64,000 bases of DNA from Pseudomonas flexibilis. GTDB lineage: Bacteria; Pseudomonadota; Gammaproteobacteria; Pseudomonadales; Pseudomonadaceae. Of this stretch, positions 44,554 through 54,422 are shown in pieces. The stretch covers positions 124,001-188,000 of the forward strand of contig NZ_JRUD01000024.1 of assembly GCF_000802425.1 (NCBI RefSeq). Direction: 5' to 3'. Below the pieces are notes generated by a model that saw nothing but the letters and a program-made list of their open reading frames with translations, was not told the origin of the DNA and made no database searches. Positions within the stretch are counted from its first letter, which is position 1. Every line of letters starts with the position of its first letter. Made by a program: the position numbers and the translations under genes.

Positions 44554-46164
44554 ATGACGCGCACCCTTGACGGCCAGACTGCCCACCCGTCCCTTGAACA
44601 GCAGCAGCGCCTGCGCGAACAGGCGCTGCTGACCGAAATCGACCTGCTGCGCCGCACCCTGGTGCGTTGCACCCTGGCCATCCGTGATCCTGCGCCGGCC
44701 ATCGAGCTGTGCCTGCGCGATCTGCGCCAGGCGCTACGCGGCAAGGAAACGCTGTCCGGTCTGCGCGCCCTGCTGCCCCGCCTGGAAAACGTGCTGGCGG
44801 AAAGCGAATACCTGCGAGCCAGTCGCATGAGCCGGGAACTGGTGGCGCTGTCCGCCCAGGTGGCACGCCTGGAGGGGCAGTCGCTGCCACCGGCCTTGCG
44901 CGAGGCCATCGGCGAGTTTGCCCGCAACCTGACCGGGGCGCTCCCCCAGCAGGTCGAACTGGTGGCGCTGCACAAGGCCTTCGGCGACCTGCAGTGGCAG
45001 GTGATCGAACACTCACTCGCCCAGCGCAACCCGTCGGCGGGCCTGTTCAAGCGTTTGCTGGGCAGCCAGGAGGCCACCCCGGTCCTCGCTATCACGCCAC
45101 AGCCCCTGATTGATGGTTTCGCCGAGGTCTTGCGCGCCCTGCTCAGCCAGTCGGCGTTGCCCATGAAGTACCAGATCCAGTTGCGCCGGCTGCTCGGGCG
45201 GTTGCACGGCGAGGTCGAGACGGACGCGCTGATCGGCCTGGTCGATGGGTTGGGCGAGCTGGTACTCGAGGCGGGCGAAGATCAGCTGCAGTTGCTGGAT
45301 TTCCTGACCGGACTCAACGAACGCCTGGCTCAGTTGCAGACCGGCCTGGAAAGCCTTGGCGCCGAGAGGGCGGAGGGCTCCGCGTTGGCCGAGGATCTCG
45401 ACCAGTCGCTGCGGCGCCAGGTGGACGACATGCAGGCGGCCGTGAGCGGTGCGACGGACCTGGAGGCCCTCAAGCAGAGCATCTCCTGTCGGCTGGAGGC
45501 GCTGCTGGATGGGCTTGCCGAGCAGCGTTCGCAGCGCGAGGTGCGCGACCTGGCCCTGACGGCATCGTTGCAGCAACTGTCGACGCGCATCATGGAGCTC
45601 GAGCGCGAGGCGGAGGTCTGTCGCGACCAGCTCAACGAGCAGCGGCGCGAGGCGCTGCGTGACCCGCTCACCGGGCTGGCCAACCGCACGGCCTGGAACG
45701 CCGAGGTACAGCAGGCGCTGGAGCGCCGGCGCAAACAGGGCGGCGAGCTGGCACTGGCGGTCCTGGACGTGGATCACTTCAAGCAGGTCAATGACCGCTT
45801 TGGCCACCTGGCCGGTGACAAGGTGCTCAAGCTGATCGCGGAAATCATCAAGCGGCGCATGCCGACGGGTGGATTCCTTGCACGGTACGGTGGCGAGGAA
45901 TTCGTGCTGCTGCTGCCCAGCTACGATCTGCCTGCCGGCCGCCTGCTGCTGGAGGACCTGCTGTCGAGCATCCAGACCTGTCCCTTCCACTTCAAGGGTG
46001 AGCGGTTGCCAGTCACCCTGTCCGCCGGTCTGGCCTGCTTTGGCCCCGATGAAGAGGCGGCCGACGAGGTTTTCCAGCGTGCCGACCTGGCCCTGTATCG
46101 GGCCAAGCAGCTGGGGCGCAACCGCCTGGTGGTGGATGGTCTGGCGGAGTCGCCCGACCCCTGA
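44554..46164 (+). CDS. Diguanylate cyclase (GGDEF), DgcH-like
   Basis: A 536-aa cytosolic protein making cyclic di-GMP. The first 350 residues are helical and Leu/Gln-rich with coiled-coil character, ending in a signalling helix (MELEREAEVCRDQLNEQR). The GGDEF domain starts DPLTGLANRTAWNAE and has the active site RYGGEEF. There is no RxxD inhibitory site five residues before GGEEF, so product feedback through that site is not expected. The start ATG 44554 follows the previous stop by 5 bases; the GTG at 44545, overlapping that stop, is an alternative. Matches PA5487 (dgcH) by position. Confidence 0.9.
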   Translation: MTRTLDGQTAHPSLEQQQRLREQALLTEIDLLRRTLVRCTLAIRDPAPAIELCLRDLRQALRGKETLSGLRALLPRLENVLAESEYLRASRMSRELVALSAQVARLEGQSLPPALREAIGEFARNLTGALPQQVELVALHKAFGDLQWQVIEHSLAQRNPSAGLFKRLLGSQEATPVLAITPQPLIDGFAEVLRALLSQSALPMKYQIQLRRLLGRLHGEVETDALIGLVDGLGELVLEAGEDQLQLLDFLTGLNERLAQLQTGLESLGAERAEGSALAEDLDQSLRRQVDDMQAAVSGATDLEALKQSISCRLEALLDGLAEQRSQREVRDLALTASLQQLSTRIMELEREAEVCRDQLNEQRREALRDPLTGLANRTAWNAEVQQALERRRKQGGELALAVLDVDHFKQVNDRFGHLAGDKVLKLIAEIIKRRMPTGGFLARYGGEEFVLLLPSYDLPAGRLLLEDLLSSIQTCPFHFKGERLPVTLSAGLACFGPDEEAADEVFQRADLALYRAKQLGRNRLVVDGLAESPDP

Positions 46165-46167
46165 GGC

Positions 46168-46665
46168 TCAGAGGTCCGGCTGGCCTTCGCGCAGCGCCTT
46201 GTAGCGCTGCTCCAGCTCGGCGCGGATGCGCCTGCGCTGTTCGGCCTGGGCAAACCGGCGGCGTTGTTCGCGGGTCTTGAGTTCCAGCGGCGGCACGGCG
46301 GTGGGCTTGCCGCTGCTGTCGAGCGCCACCATGGTGAAGAAGCAGCTATTGGTGTGGCGTACCGAACGCTGGCGAATGTCCTCGGTGATGACCTTGATGC
46401 CGATCTCCATGGAGGTGCGGCCGGTGTAGTTCACCGAGGCCATGAAGGTCACCAGTTCACCGACATGCACGGGCTGGCGGAACATCACCTGATCGACCGA
46501 CAGGGTCACCACGTAACGGCCGGCGTAGCGGCTGGCGCACGCGTAGGCCACTTCGTCCAGGTACTTGAGCAGCACGCCACCGTGCACATTGCCCGAGAAA
46601 TTGGCCTTGTCGGGGGTCATCAGCACCGACATCGAGAGTTCGGAGACTCCGGCGGGGTAGTCCAT
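46168..46665 (-). CDS. Acyl-CoA thioesterase, hotdog fold (YciA/BACH type)
   Basis: A 165-aa hotdog-fold thioesterase hydrolysing acyl-CoA. Signatures are MTPDKANFSGNVHGGVLLKYLDEVAY (NxHGG with catalytic Asp region) and VHVGELVTFMASVNYTGRTSMEIGIKV. The Arg-rich C-terminal helix (about residues 130-165) is an extension beyond the core. It converges on the diguanylate cyclase with 3 bases between stops. Confidence 0.92.
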   Translation of the reverse strand: MDYPAGVSELSMSVLMTPDKANFSGNVHGGVLLKYLDEVAYACASRYAGRYVVTLSVDQVMFRQPVHVGELVTFMASVNYTGRTSMEIGIKVITEDIRQRSVRHTNSCFFTMVALDSSGKPTAVPPLELKTREQRRRFAQAEQRRRIRAELEQRYKALREGQPDL

Positions 46666-46777
46666 CGTGGTACACCAGCTCTATTGCGGAAAACGGGCGG
46701 AACAATACCTGAGGTGCGGCATTCTGTCGCCTGTCAATTGCCTATCAGTCTTATAGGGCTGTCATGCCGGCCAGCCG

Positions 46778-48145
46778 TCACGCCTGCCCGAGGTACCAGC
46801 GCCAGTCCTGTTCGCCCACTTCGGCCATGAACTGCCGGTACTCCTCGCGCTTGATGGCCAGGTAGACACGCAGATAATCGGCTCCGAGCGCCTGCCGCGC
46901 CCAGGCGGAGGCCTCCAGGCTGTCCAGTGCGCTGAGCCAGTCGCAGGGCAAGGCGGGCTGGTCCTGGGCATAGCCGTTACCGGTCACTGGCTCGCCGGGA
47001 TCCAGGCGTTCGCGGAGGCCGAGATGCGCGCCGGCCAGCACCGCCGCGGCCGCCAGATAGGGATTGGCGTCGGCGCCGCAGATGCGGTGTTCGACATGCC
47101 GGCTGGCGGGCGGGCCGCCGGGGATGCGCAGGCTGACGGTGCGGTTGTTGACGCCCCAGCTGCAGTTCAGCGGCGCGTAGCTGTGGGCCTGGAAGCGTCG
47201 GAACGAGTTCGCGTGCGGGCAGAACAGCGCCAGGGACTCCAGTAATGTGGCCTGCATGCCGGCCAGCGCCTGGCGCAGCAGCGGCGTGCCGGCCGGATGC
47301 TCGCTGGCAAACAGGTTGCGTCCTGCGGCGTCGGCCAGGCTGACATGCAGGTGCAGACCGTTGCCGGCACGTGCGGCGAACGGCTTGGCCATGAAGCAGG
47401 CCTGCTTGCCGTGCCGATGCGCCACGCCCTTGACCAAGCGCTTGTAGCGCACGGCTTCGTCCATCGCCTGCAACGCATCGAAGCGATGCTCCAGGGTCAG
47501 CTCCAGCTGGCCCGGTGCGTACTCGGAGATCGCCGTGCGCAGCGGCAGGCCCTGTGCCTCGCAGGCGGCGTACAGGTCATCGAGAAACGCCTGTTGCTGC
47601 TCCAGCTCGTAGACCCCATAGACCTGCACGCTCTGCGGGCGCAGGCCGTTGTCCTGGCGGGCCGGCTGCGGCTCGGCCTGCGAATCCTCGCGCCGATCCA
47701 GCAGGTAGAACTCCAGCTCGGCCGCCATCACTGGCTGATAGCCGTCAGCCTGCAGCGCCTCGACGACCCGAGCCAGCACGTGGCGCGGGTCGGCGTGGCT
47801 GGCCGGGCGGCCCTGGTCGGGATGCATGCTGACCTGCACTTGGCCGGTGGGCTGAGTGCGCCAGGGCTGCAGGCAGAGGCTGCCCGCCAGCGGATAACTC
47901 CAGCAGTCGGCATCGCCGACTTCCCAGACCAGCCCGGTCTCCTCGACATCCTCACCGTTGATGGTCAGGCCGAGGATGGTGCTGGGCAGCGGCCGACCGT
48001 CGCGGTAGATCGCCAGCAGCTCGTCGCGGTGCAGCAGCTTGCCGCGGGGCACGCCGTTGCTGTCGATGAGGAACAGTTCGATCAGGCGCACCTCGGGATG
48101 CGTGGCAAGGAAGGCTTCGGCCTCCGCGGGATCGGCAAAACGCAT
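46778..48145 (-). CDS. Gamma-glutamylpolyamine synthetase-like (PuuA/PauA group)
   Basis: A 455-aa glutamine synthetase-family ligase. The N-terminal beta-grasp has LFLIDSNGVPRGK; catalytic parts are MAAELEFYLLD, GNGLHLHVSL and RTVSLRIPGG. It lacks the adenylylation-site region of GlnA, as expected for catabolic members that join glutamate to putrescine or other amines. The start ATG 48145 follows AGGAGG. Clustered with a class III aminotransferase (the PA5522/PA5523 pair of PAO1, from memory), it probably acts in amine or diamine catabolism; substrate not determinable. Confidence 0.88.
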   Translation of the reverse strand: MRFADPAEAEAFLATHPEVRLIELFLIDSNGVPRGKLLHRDELLAIYRDGRPLPSTILGLTINGEDVEETGLVWEVGDADCWSYPLAGSLCLQPWRTQPTGQVQVSMHPDQGRPASHADPRHVLARVVEALQADGYQPVMAAELEFYLLDRREDSQAEPQPARQDNGLRPQSVQVYGVYELEQQQAFLDDLYAACEAQGLPLRTAISEYAPGQLELTLEHRFDALQAMDEAVRYKRLVKGVAHRHGKQACFMAKPFAARAGNGLHLHVSLADAAGRNLFASEHPAGTPLLRQALAGMQATLLESLALFCPHANSFRRFQAHSYAPLNCSWGVNNRTVSLRIPGGPPASRHVEHRICGADANPYLAAAAVLAGAHLGLRERLDPGEPVTGNGYAQDQPALPCDWLSALDSLEASAWARQALGADYLRVYLAIKREEYRQFMAEVGEQDWRWYLGQA

Positions 48146-48167
48146 GGGACCTCCTGTCCGCTCCGGT

Positions 48168-49574
48168 TCAGCCTCGGGCGCCGGGGAGTGCCAGCAGCTC
48201 ACCAAGGCCCTCGTCGAGCGCGCCCAGCAGGCGCTGCACCTCGTCGGGTCCGGTTTCCGGGCTGCACAGCAGCATGTTGTGGAAGGGAGTGATCAGCACG
48301 CCCCGGTTGATCAGGTAGAGATGCAGCGCCTGCTGCAGCGCGTCGTGGAAGGCGGCTTCGGCCTCGGCCCCATTGCGCGGCGGGTGGGCACGGAACTGGA
48401 ACTCGCAGCGTGCGCCGAGCTCGCTGGTCGTCCAGTCCAGCCGGTGGGCGGCAAACAGATCGCGCAGTCCCTCGGCCAGCTGCGCGGCACTGCCCAGCAT
48501 CCGCTGGTAGGCGGTGTCGGTCATCACCTCCTCCAGGTTGACCCGCAGGCAGTGCATGGCCAGCGCATTGGCCGCCAGGGTAGTGCCCATGCCGCTGTGA
48601 CCGTGGCCATTGATCTCCGGAGCGGCCAGCGGCTCGCGGGCATGCTGCTGGGCCAGCTGCATGGCCTGGGCCATGGCGCGGCTGAAACCGTACACGGCGC
48701 AGGACACACCGCCGGCAATCGCCTTGCCGAGGGTGAGGAAGTCCGGCTTCAGGCCCCAGGCACGGGTGCAGCCACCCGGGCCGGCCGACAGGCTGTGGGT
48801 TTCATCGAGGATCAGCAGGCTGCCATAACGGCTTGTCAGCTCGCGGGCCTGCTGCAGGAAGCCCGCCTCGGGCAGCACCAGGCCGATGTTGGTCATCGCG
48901 GGTTCGCAGAGCAGCGCGGCGATGTCGCCCTGGCTCAAAGCGGCTTCCAGGGCGGCCGGGTCGTTGAACGGCACCACGCGGGTGTGCTGGGTCAGGTTGC
49001 GTGCCTGGCCGATCAGCCCGGGGCGATGTACCGTGCGGCCTTCGCGGCCGCGCACCAGGGTTTCGTCGACGCTGCCGTGGTAGCAGCCGTCGAACACCAG
49101 AATCACCTTGCGGCCGGTGATGGCTCGCGCCCAGCGCAACACGAAGCGGTTGGCGTCGCTGGCCGACCCGGCTACCTGCCAGCAGGGCAGGCCGAAGCGC
49201 CCGGCCAGTAGTTCGCCGGCGCGCACGGCGTCCTCGCCGGGCAGCATGGTGGCCAGTCCCCGGGCACCCTGCTCGGCCAGCGCGCGGGCGATGGGCGCCG
49301 GCGAATGGCCGAACATGCTGGCGGTGTCGCCCAGGCAGAAATCCAGGTATTCATGGCCGTCCACGTCGAGCAGGCGAGCTCCGCGCGCCTCGGCCACGAA
49401 CAGCGGCGCCGGGGTGGACCAGTCGCTCATCCAGTGCATGGGCACGCCGCCATACAGGCTGTGGCGCGCGCGCTCGGCCAGCCGAACGCTGGCGGGATGG
49501 CTATCGAGAAAACGCTGCCGCTCGCGGGCGGCAAAGCGTTCAACGGCGGAGTCGGCAATCCCACTGGCAGTCAT
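48168..49574 (-). CDS. Class III aminotransferase (PLP-dependent)
   Basis: A 468-aa fold-type I aminotransferase, closest in pattern to the glutamate-1-semialdehyde aminotransferase-like branch rather than SpuC. PLP-site features are VAGSASDANRFVLRWARA (phosphate-binding turn), FDGCYHGS, LLILDETHSL (Asp to the pyridine N) and FLTLGKAIAGG with the Schiff-base Lys. The start ATG 49574 has GAGG 9 bases upstream; upstream in-frame ATGs lack one. It is followed after 22 bases by the GS-like gene, forming an operon. It probably removes an amino group from an amine or amino acid used with that ligase. Confidence 0.88.
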   Translation of the reverse strand: MTASGIADSAVERFAARERQRFLDSHPASVRLAERARHSLYGGVPMHWMSDWSTPAPLFVAEARGARLLDVDGHEYLDFCLGDTASMFGHSPAPIARALAEQGARGLATMLPGEDAVRAGELLAGRFGLPCWQVAGSASDANRFVLRWARAITGRKVILVFDGCYHGSVDETLVRGREGRTVHRPGLIGQARNLTQHTRVVPFNDPAALEAALSQGDIAALLCEPAMTNIGLVLPEAGFLQQARELTSRYGSLLILDETHSLSAGPGGCTRAWGLKPDFLTLGKAIAGGVSCAVYGFSRAMAQAMQLAQQHAREPLAAPEINGHGHSGMGTTLAANALAMHCLRVNLEEVMTDTAYQRMLGSAAQLAEGLRDLFAAHRLDWTTSELGARCEFQFRAHPPRNGAEAEAAFHDALQQALHLYLINRGVLITPFHNMLLCSPETGPDEVQRLLGALDEGLGELLALPGARG

Positions 49575-49643
49575 TTTGAACGCCTCGTGCGTTTTTTTGC
49601 ACATGCTGGGAGCGCCACCGGGAGCTGTCAAGCGCTCGCTTCC

Positions 49644-49670
49644 GGCCGGGCGTCGCGGCGACGCCCGGCC
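49644..49670 (-). terminator. Perfect 12-bp hairpin after the Na/Pi cotransporter gene
   Basis: ggccgggcgtcg/cgacgcccggcc with a 3-base loop. On the minus strand it begins 6 bases beyond the cotransporter stop and lies upstream of the aminotransferase. There is no T-tract, so it is a GC-rich terminator-like or transcript-stabilising hairpin. Confidence 0.55.
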
Positions 49671-49676
49671 CGGCGA

Positions 49677-51515
49677 TCAGGATAGCTGGATCAGGGGTTC
49701 CTGCTGCTGGCCGAACAGGGCGCGCAACTGGCGGGACAGCTCGTGACCCTCGCTGATCAGCAGGACGTTGCGCAGGCTCTGGATGATGCGGCTGGTGTAG
49801 CCGAGGTCGTTCATCAGCGAACTGGTCTGCAGGCCGTCCAGCTCCCCGGAACGGATGCCGGCGAACAGCCGCTGACGGAAGCGGGCGTCGAAGTTCGCCG
49901 CGGTGTCGTCGAGCAGACGCAGCCGGGCGTTCCACTGTGCCTCCGGCAGGTTGGAGCGGTTCAGCTCATTCACCTCGCGCAGCGCGTTGAGCAGATGCCG
50001 GCGCAGTTCCACATAGGCGCGGCGCATGGCCGAGTCCTCGCGACCCAGGTGACGACCGAGGTTCTTCTGCAGGTGCTTGGCATCCTTGACCGCATCCACC
50101 AGCTGCAGGGCGGCGACCTGGCCGGAGATCCAGAAGGCCTGGTGAGGTTCGTCCAGGGGCAGGTCGAGGCGGCCCATGAAGCTCAGCAGGTCGGCATGCA
50201 CGCCCTTGATGTGCCGTTGGTAGAGGCCGTCGGCATCCAGTCCGTGCAGGTCCGGGCGCGCGGCGACCAGTGCTTCGTCTATCTGCGGTCCATAGAGCTG
50301 ATCGACCGGCAGGTACAGGGCGTGACAGATCACCTCCAGACTCAGGCGTTCGAGGTGCTGCAGCTCCTGAGCCACGGCACTGGCGGCGGCATCCGCGGAG
50401 TTCAGCGCGCCCTCCACCAGGTAGCGGGCACGGGTGCGCTCCGGTTCCGCCTGGGCGGACGCCATCTCGGTGATCAACACGCGCGGTTCGGGTAACTCGG
50501 GCAGCAGGCGCGCCAGCAGCTCGGCGAACGCCTTTTGCCACGGCCAGAACAGCAGCACGCCCAGCACGTTGAACAGCGTGTGGAACAGCGCCAGCTGGAT
50601 CAGGCTGTTATTGCCGAGGCCGAGCAGGCCGGTGCCCCAGAGCACCAGCCAGGTCAGCGGCACGAACAGCGTCAGGCTGACCAGGGCGCTGCTGACGTTG
50701 AAGATGACGTGGGCCAGGGCCAGGCGCTGACCGCTGCGGTTGCCGCCCAGCATGCCCATGGCGCCGGTGGTCACCGCGCTGCCGACGTTGGAGCCGATGG
50801 CGATCGCCAGGCTCTGTTCCAGGCCGACCTGGCCGCCGGCCAGGGCCGCCAGGGTCAGCATCAGGGTGGCGTGGCTGGACTGCAGCACCACGGTGATGGC
50901 AATGCCGATGCCGGTGAACAGCAGCGTGCCGAGCAAGCCGCCGCCGCTGTAGGCGGTCAGGTCCATGGCATCGCCGAAGCTGGCGAAGCCGCCCTTGATC
51001 TGGTCGATGGCCAGGAAGATGAAGGCGATGCCCAGCAGGATGCGGCCACCGCCCTTGCCGGCCGGGCCGGTGAAGCTGGCCAGCACGCCGAACACCAGCA
51101 GCGGCAGGGCCAGCGGCGACAGACTGAGGTTCTGGCCGGCCATGGCCAGCAACCAGATGCCGCTGGTGGCGCCCAGGTTGGCCCCGAAGATCACCGCGAT
51201 GCCGCCGGCCAGCTGGATCAGGCCGGTACTCAGGAAAGCGATGGTCAGCAGCGACACCAGGGTGCTGGACTGCAGCAGGAAGGTGGCGCCGGTACCGAAC
51301 AACAGGGCTCGGAAGGGCGTCGAGGTGCTGCGCCCGAGCAGCTGTTCCAGCTTGCCGCCGGCCAGCTCCTGCAGCCCTTCCTCCAGGCACTGCATGCCGA
51401 ACAGAAACAGGGCCAGGCCAGCGCACAGCTGCAGCCAGCCCGAACTGGACCAGAACGACCAGCCAAGGGCCGCCATGCCCGCCAGGATGAGAAGGGATTT
51501 CGAATACTGCTTCAC
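49677..51515 (-). CDS. Na/Pi cotransporter family protein (NptA/YjbB-like) with PhoU-like domain
   Basis: A 612-aa membrane protein. The N-terminal half (about residues 1-340) has two inverted Na_Pi_cotrans repeats with the duplicated motif FLLQSSTLVSLL and VVLQSSHATLML, and GANLGATSG / GSNVGSAVTTG. The C-terminal cytosolic half (about 370-612) is helical and PhoU-like. YjbB-type proteins mostly export phosphate; direction is not proven here. It is a single gene with a GC-rich hairpin behind it. Confidence 0.9.
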   Translation of the reverse strand: MKQYSKSLLILAGMAALGWSFWSSSGWLQLCAGLALFLFGMQCLEEGLQELAGGKLEQLLGRSTSTPFRALLFGTGATFLLQSSTLVSLLTIAFLSTGLIQLAGGIAVIFGANLGATSGIWLLAMAGQNLSLSPLALPLLVFGVLASFTGPAGKGGGRILLGIAFIFLAIDQIKGGFASFGDAMDLTAYSGGGLLGTLLFTGIGIAITVVLQSSHATLMLTLAALAGGQVGLEQSLAIAIGSNVGSAVTTGAMGMLGGNRSGQRLALAHVIFNVSSALVSLTLFVPLTWLVLWGTGLLGLGNNSLIQLALFHTLFNVLGVLLFWPWQKAFAELLARLLPELPEPRVLITEMASAQAEPERTRARYLVEGALNSADAAASAVAQELQHLERLSLEVICHALYLPVDQLYGPQIDEALVAARPDLHGLDADGLYQRHIKGVHADLLSFMGRLDLPLDEPHQAFWISGQVAALQLVDAVKDAKHLQKNLGRHLGREDSAMRRAYVELRRHLLNALREVNELNRSNLPEAQWNARLRLLDDTAANFDARFRQRLFAGIRSGELDGLQTSSLMNDLGYTSRIIQSLRNVLLISEGHELSRQLRALFGQQQEPLIQLS

Positions 51516-51659
51516 GTCGCCAATCCGCCGAAAAAGGAACGCCCACGAAACGGGCGACGCACAGCCTAGCCGGGAAGTGTCGGGGCGGGAAGCGCCCGGC
51601 CAGAGCGGGCGCGTAGGCTTTGGGCTAAGTGCGCTGGGCGGCGGAACGTGCGTGGCGGA

Positions 51660-51983
51660 TCAGTCGCGCTTGTAGCCGCTCTCGGTGCAGCCCAGGCAGC
51701 GCACGAAGGCGGCCTTGGCCGGCTCGACCACCAGCGCCTGGCCTGCGTCGCCGACATTGCCGCCGAGCAGGGTGAACGGCAGGCTGACGATGAACACCCC
51801 GGTGCCGATGACGGTGCCGGCGATCAGCAGCGGCCGGGCGATCAGCAGGTCGCCGATCATCGCGTAGGCCGGTGGGGCATCGGCGTTGTAGAGGGGGTCG
51901 CCGCTGGGGTTGGCCTGGGCCGGCAGGCTCAGCAGCCCGGTGGTCAGCGCCAGGGCGGCGGCCAGGGAGCGAAACGGGGTCAT
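51660..51983 (-). CDS. Small exported protein with one membrane segment
   Basis: A 107-aa protein with a signal peptide (to LPAQA) and a single hydrophobic segment at about residues 50-75 ([19 protein letters not shown]), then a C-terminal tail with RCLGC. Homologues in pseudomonads are sometimes labelled multidrug transporter, which the size does not support. The Cys pair may bind metal or form a disulfide. Function unknown. Confidence 0.72.
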   Translation of the reverse strand: MTPFRSLAAALALTTGLLSLPAQANPSGDPLYNADAPPAYAMIGDLLIARPLLIAGTVIGTGVFIVSLPFTLLGGNVGDAGQALVVEPAKAAFVRCLGCTESGYKRD

Positions 51984-52054
51984 GGGGCGGTCCTTCGGCG
52001 GGTGATGGGTGCCGCGACTATAGCTCGCTCACCCGTGCGCCAGCGTGACGCCCT

Positions 52055-52633
52055 TCAATCGCCGTGGAACGCGTACTCGGGTTTTTTCGGCACGTAGGGT
52101 TTGAAGAACGCCAGCAGGCTGCGCAGGTCGGCCTTTTCGTCACCGGTAGGCCAGAACGGCGCGCCGATGACGATGCGCTTGTTCACGTAGTCCAGTGCGC
52201 CGGGCACCACCGGCACCCCGGCGCCGCGGGCGATATGGTAGAAGCCCGTCTTCCAGCGCTCCACCCGCTTGCGGGTGCCTTCCGGAGACAGGATCAGGAT
52301 GAACTGGGCGTGCTCGCGAAAGCTCTGCACGGCCTGCTCAACCACGTTGGCCGCCTGGTCGCGGCGGATGGGAATGCCGCCCCAGCGCCGCAGGATGCCG
52401 CGGAACGGCCAGCGGAAGATGCTGTGCTTGCCGAACCAGCGCGCGTTGACGCGCAGCACGAACTTGGCGGCGATGAACACCACGAAGTCCCAATTGGAGG
52501 TGTGGTGGGCGCCGATCATCACGAACTTGTCGAGCGCCGGTAGTTGGCCTTCGACCCGCCAGCCCATCAGTTTCAGCACGCAGCGGCCCAGTGTTTCGGC
52601 GAACGGATTGGGCGGCAGGAAATTACCGGACAT
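52055..52633 (-). CDS. Lysophospholipid acyltransferase family protein (PlsC fold)
   Basis: A 192-aa acyltransferase. The catalytic HX4D motif is HTSNWD and the substrate motif SPEGTRK; GGIPIRR is the third conserved block. It lacks the long N-terminal membrane helices of PlsC, so it is a short peripheral member. It probably acylates a lysophospholipid or related glycerolipid; the exact substrate is unknown. It lies downstream of mutM on the same strand (47-base gap). Confidence 0.88.
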   Translation of the reverse strand: MSGNFLPPNPFAETLGRCVLKLMGWRVEGQLPALDKFVMIGAHHTSNWDFVVFIAAKFVLRVNARWFGKHSIFRWPFRGILRRWGGIPIRRDQAANVVEQAVQSFREHAQFILILSPEGTRKRVERWKTGFYHIARGAGVPVVPGALDYVNKRIVIGAPFWPTGDEKADLRSLLAFFKPYVPKKPEYAFHGD

Positions 52634-52680
52634 CCAACGACCTCGGTTCTTCTTGTCAGGTGGCCATCATAATGCGCGGC

Positions 52681-53493
52681 TCAGCGCTGGCAACGCCCGC
52701 AGTACACGCTGGAACGCTGGCCGAGACGCACCTCGCGCAACGTGCCGCCGCAGACCTTGCAGAACTCTCCGGCACGTCCGTAGACGAACAGCTCCTGCTG
52801 GAAGTAGCCGGGTTTGCCGTCGCCGCCGACGAAGTCGCGTAGCGTAGTGCCGCCGCACTCGATGGCGATGGCCAGGATGCGCTTGATCTCGGCGGCCAGG
52901 CGCTCGTAGCGGGGCCGGGAAATCGTGCCGGCCGGCTTGCGCGGGTCGATGCCGGCGGCGAACAGCGCCTCGCTGGCGTAGATGTTGCCGACGCCGACCA
53001 CCACCGCGTTGTCCATGATGAACGGCTTCACCGCAATGGTCTTGCCGCGTGACAGCTCGAACAGCCGGGCGCCGTCGAAGGCCTCGGTCAGCGGTTCCGG
53101 GCCGAGCTTCTGCAGCAGCACATGCTGCAGCGGTTCAGGACTCCACAGCAGGGCGCCGAAGCGGCGCGGGTCGGTGTAGCGCAGCGCCAGTCCGGACTCC
53201 AGCTCGATGTCCACATGCTCGTGGCGACCGGCGGGCAGGCCCTGCTCCACCAGGCGCAAGCTGCCGGACATGCCCAGGTGGACGATCAGCGTGCCGGCCT
53301 CGGCCTCGATCAGCAGGTACTTGGCGCGCCGGCCGACCCGCAGGATGCGCTGGCCGGACAGGCGCACGTCGAGATCCTCGGGAATCGGCCAGCGCAGTCG
53401 GCGCTCGCGCACCAGCACGCGGCTGACACGCTGACCGAGCAGGTGCGCCTCGATGCCGCGGCGGGTGGTTTCGACTTCGGGTAGTTCGGGCAT
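52681..53493 (-). CDS. mutM: Formamidopyrimidine-DNA glycosylase
   Basis: A 270-aa bifunctional glycosylase/AP lyase removing 8-oxoguanine and formamidopyrimidines. The catalytic N-terminus is MPELPEVE (Pro2, Glu3), the conserved Lys is in GRRAKYLL, and the helix-two-turn-helix is around [11 protein letters not shown]. The C-terminal zinc finger is CKVCGGT...YCGRC. The frame upstream of ATG 53493 is open but not homologous. Confidence 0.96.
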   Translation of the reverse strand: MPELPEVETTRRGIEAHLLGQRVSRVLVRERRLRWPIPEDLDVRLSGQRILRVGRRAKYLLIEAEAGTLIVHLGMSGSLRLVEQGLPAGRHEHVDIELESGLALRYTDPRRFGALLWSPEPLQHVLLQKLGPEPLTEAFDGARLFELSRGKTIAVKPFIMDNAVVVGVGNIYASEALFAAGIDPRKPAGTISRPRYERLAAEIKRILAIAIECGGTTLRDFVGGDGKPGYFQQELFVYGRAGEFCKVCGGTLREVRLGQRSSVYCGRCQR

Positions 53494-53543
53494 GGCGATA
53501 CGACTGTGAAATGCGGGCCGGCAGTGTACCGAGGGTGTACGGC

Positions 53544-54422
53544 TCAGTAGTAACTGCCGCCGATGCCCGCCTCTTTCACAGCCTCGCGCAGGTTGTCGAA
53601 GTCGTACTCGCTCAGGCCGACATAGTCGAGCACCAGCGCACTCAGGCTTTCCCACTCGTGATCCACCTCCTGGCGGCCCAGGATGCGGTAGCAGCCACAG
53701 ATGTGCTCGGCCATCTTGAGGATCGCCAGCAGGTTCTTCAGCTGGGTGTGCCGGGTGGAGTCGTCGGTAAAGATCGAACGGGCGTTGTGATGGTTGGCAA
53801 TCGCCTCGCAGACTCGCTCCGGCAGCCGCCAGGAACGGGCGATGAAATAGCCGACCACCGAATGGTTGGTGTTGAGCAGGCGGTTCTCGGTGTCTACCAC
53901 GCGGTTGTCCCCTGACGCGCGGAAATACGCCTCCTCCTGGACCTCGAAGTAATTGGGGAAGCGCTGAAGCATCAGCGGAATGCCGCAGTTGTGGAACAGC
54001 CCGAGGGCATAGGCCTCGTCCGACGACTGGAAGCCGATGCGCTTGGCCAGCATCAGGCAGGTCTGCGCGATATCCTGGGCGCTGTCCCAGAAGCCGTTGA
54101 GGGCAACGATCTCGTCGTCGTCCAGGGCGCCCTTGATGGCCTGGGCGTTGATCAGGTTGATCACCGTGTTGGTGCCCAGCAGGTTGATGGCGCGCTGGAT
54201 CGAGCTGATGCGGTTGGACAGGCCGTAGAATGGCGAATTGACCAGCTTCAGCAGGGCGCCGGACAGGCCCGGGTCCTGGCTGATCAGGCGCGCGATGTTG
54301 TTGACGTCCGGGTAGGGCTGCATCTGCTCCATCTGCAGATCGACCATGATCTGCGGCTGGGGCGGAACACTGATGCCCTGCAGGATGCCCCGAAGCTGTT
54401 CGGTGGAGATTTCAGGCGACAT
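53544..54422 (-). CDS. HDOD-domain protein
   Basis: A 292-aa cytosolic protein with an HDOD domain at about residues 10-210 ([55 protein letters not shown]). HDOD is related to HD phosphohydrolases but lacks the full metal set, and such proteins usually act as signalling scaffolds. The start ATG 54422 has only a weak ribosome-binding site; upstream codons are open but overlap the rlmI promoter region. It is 50 bases upstream of mutM on the same strand. Confidence 0.88.
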   Translation of the reverse strand: MSPEISTEQLRGILQGISVPPQPQIMVDLQMEQMQPYPDVNNIARLISQDPGLSGALLKLVNSPFYGLSNRISSIQRAINLLGTNTVINLINAQAIKGALDDDEIVALNGFWDSAQDIAQTCLMLAKRIGFQSSDEAYALGLFHNCGIPLMLQRFPNYFEVQEEAYFRASGDNRVVDTENRLLNTNHSVVGYFIARSWRLPERVCEAIANHHNARSIFTDDSTRHTQLKNLLAILKMAEHICGCYRILGRQEVDHEWESLSALVLDYVGLSEYDFDNLREAVKEAGIGGSYY

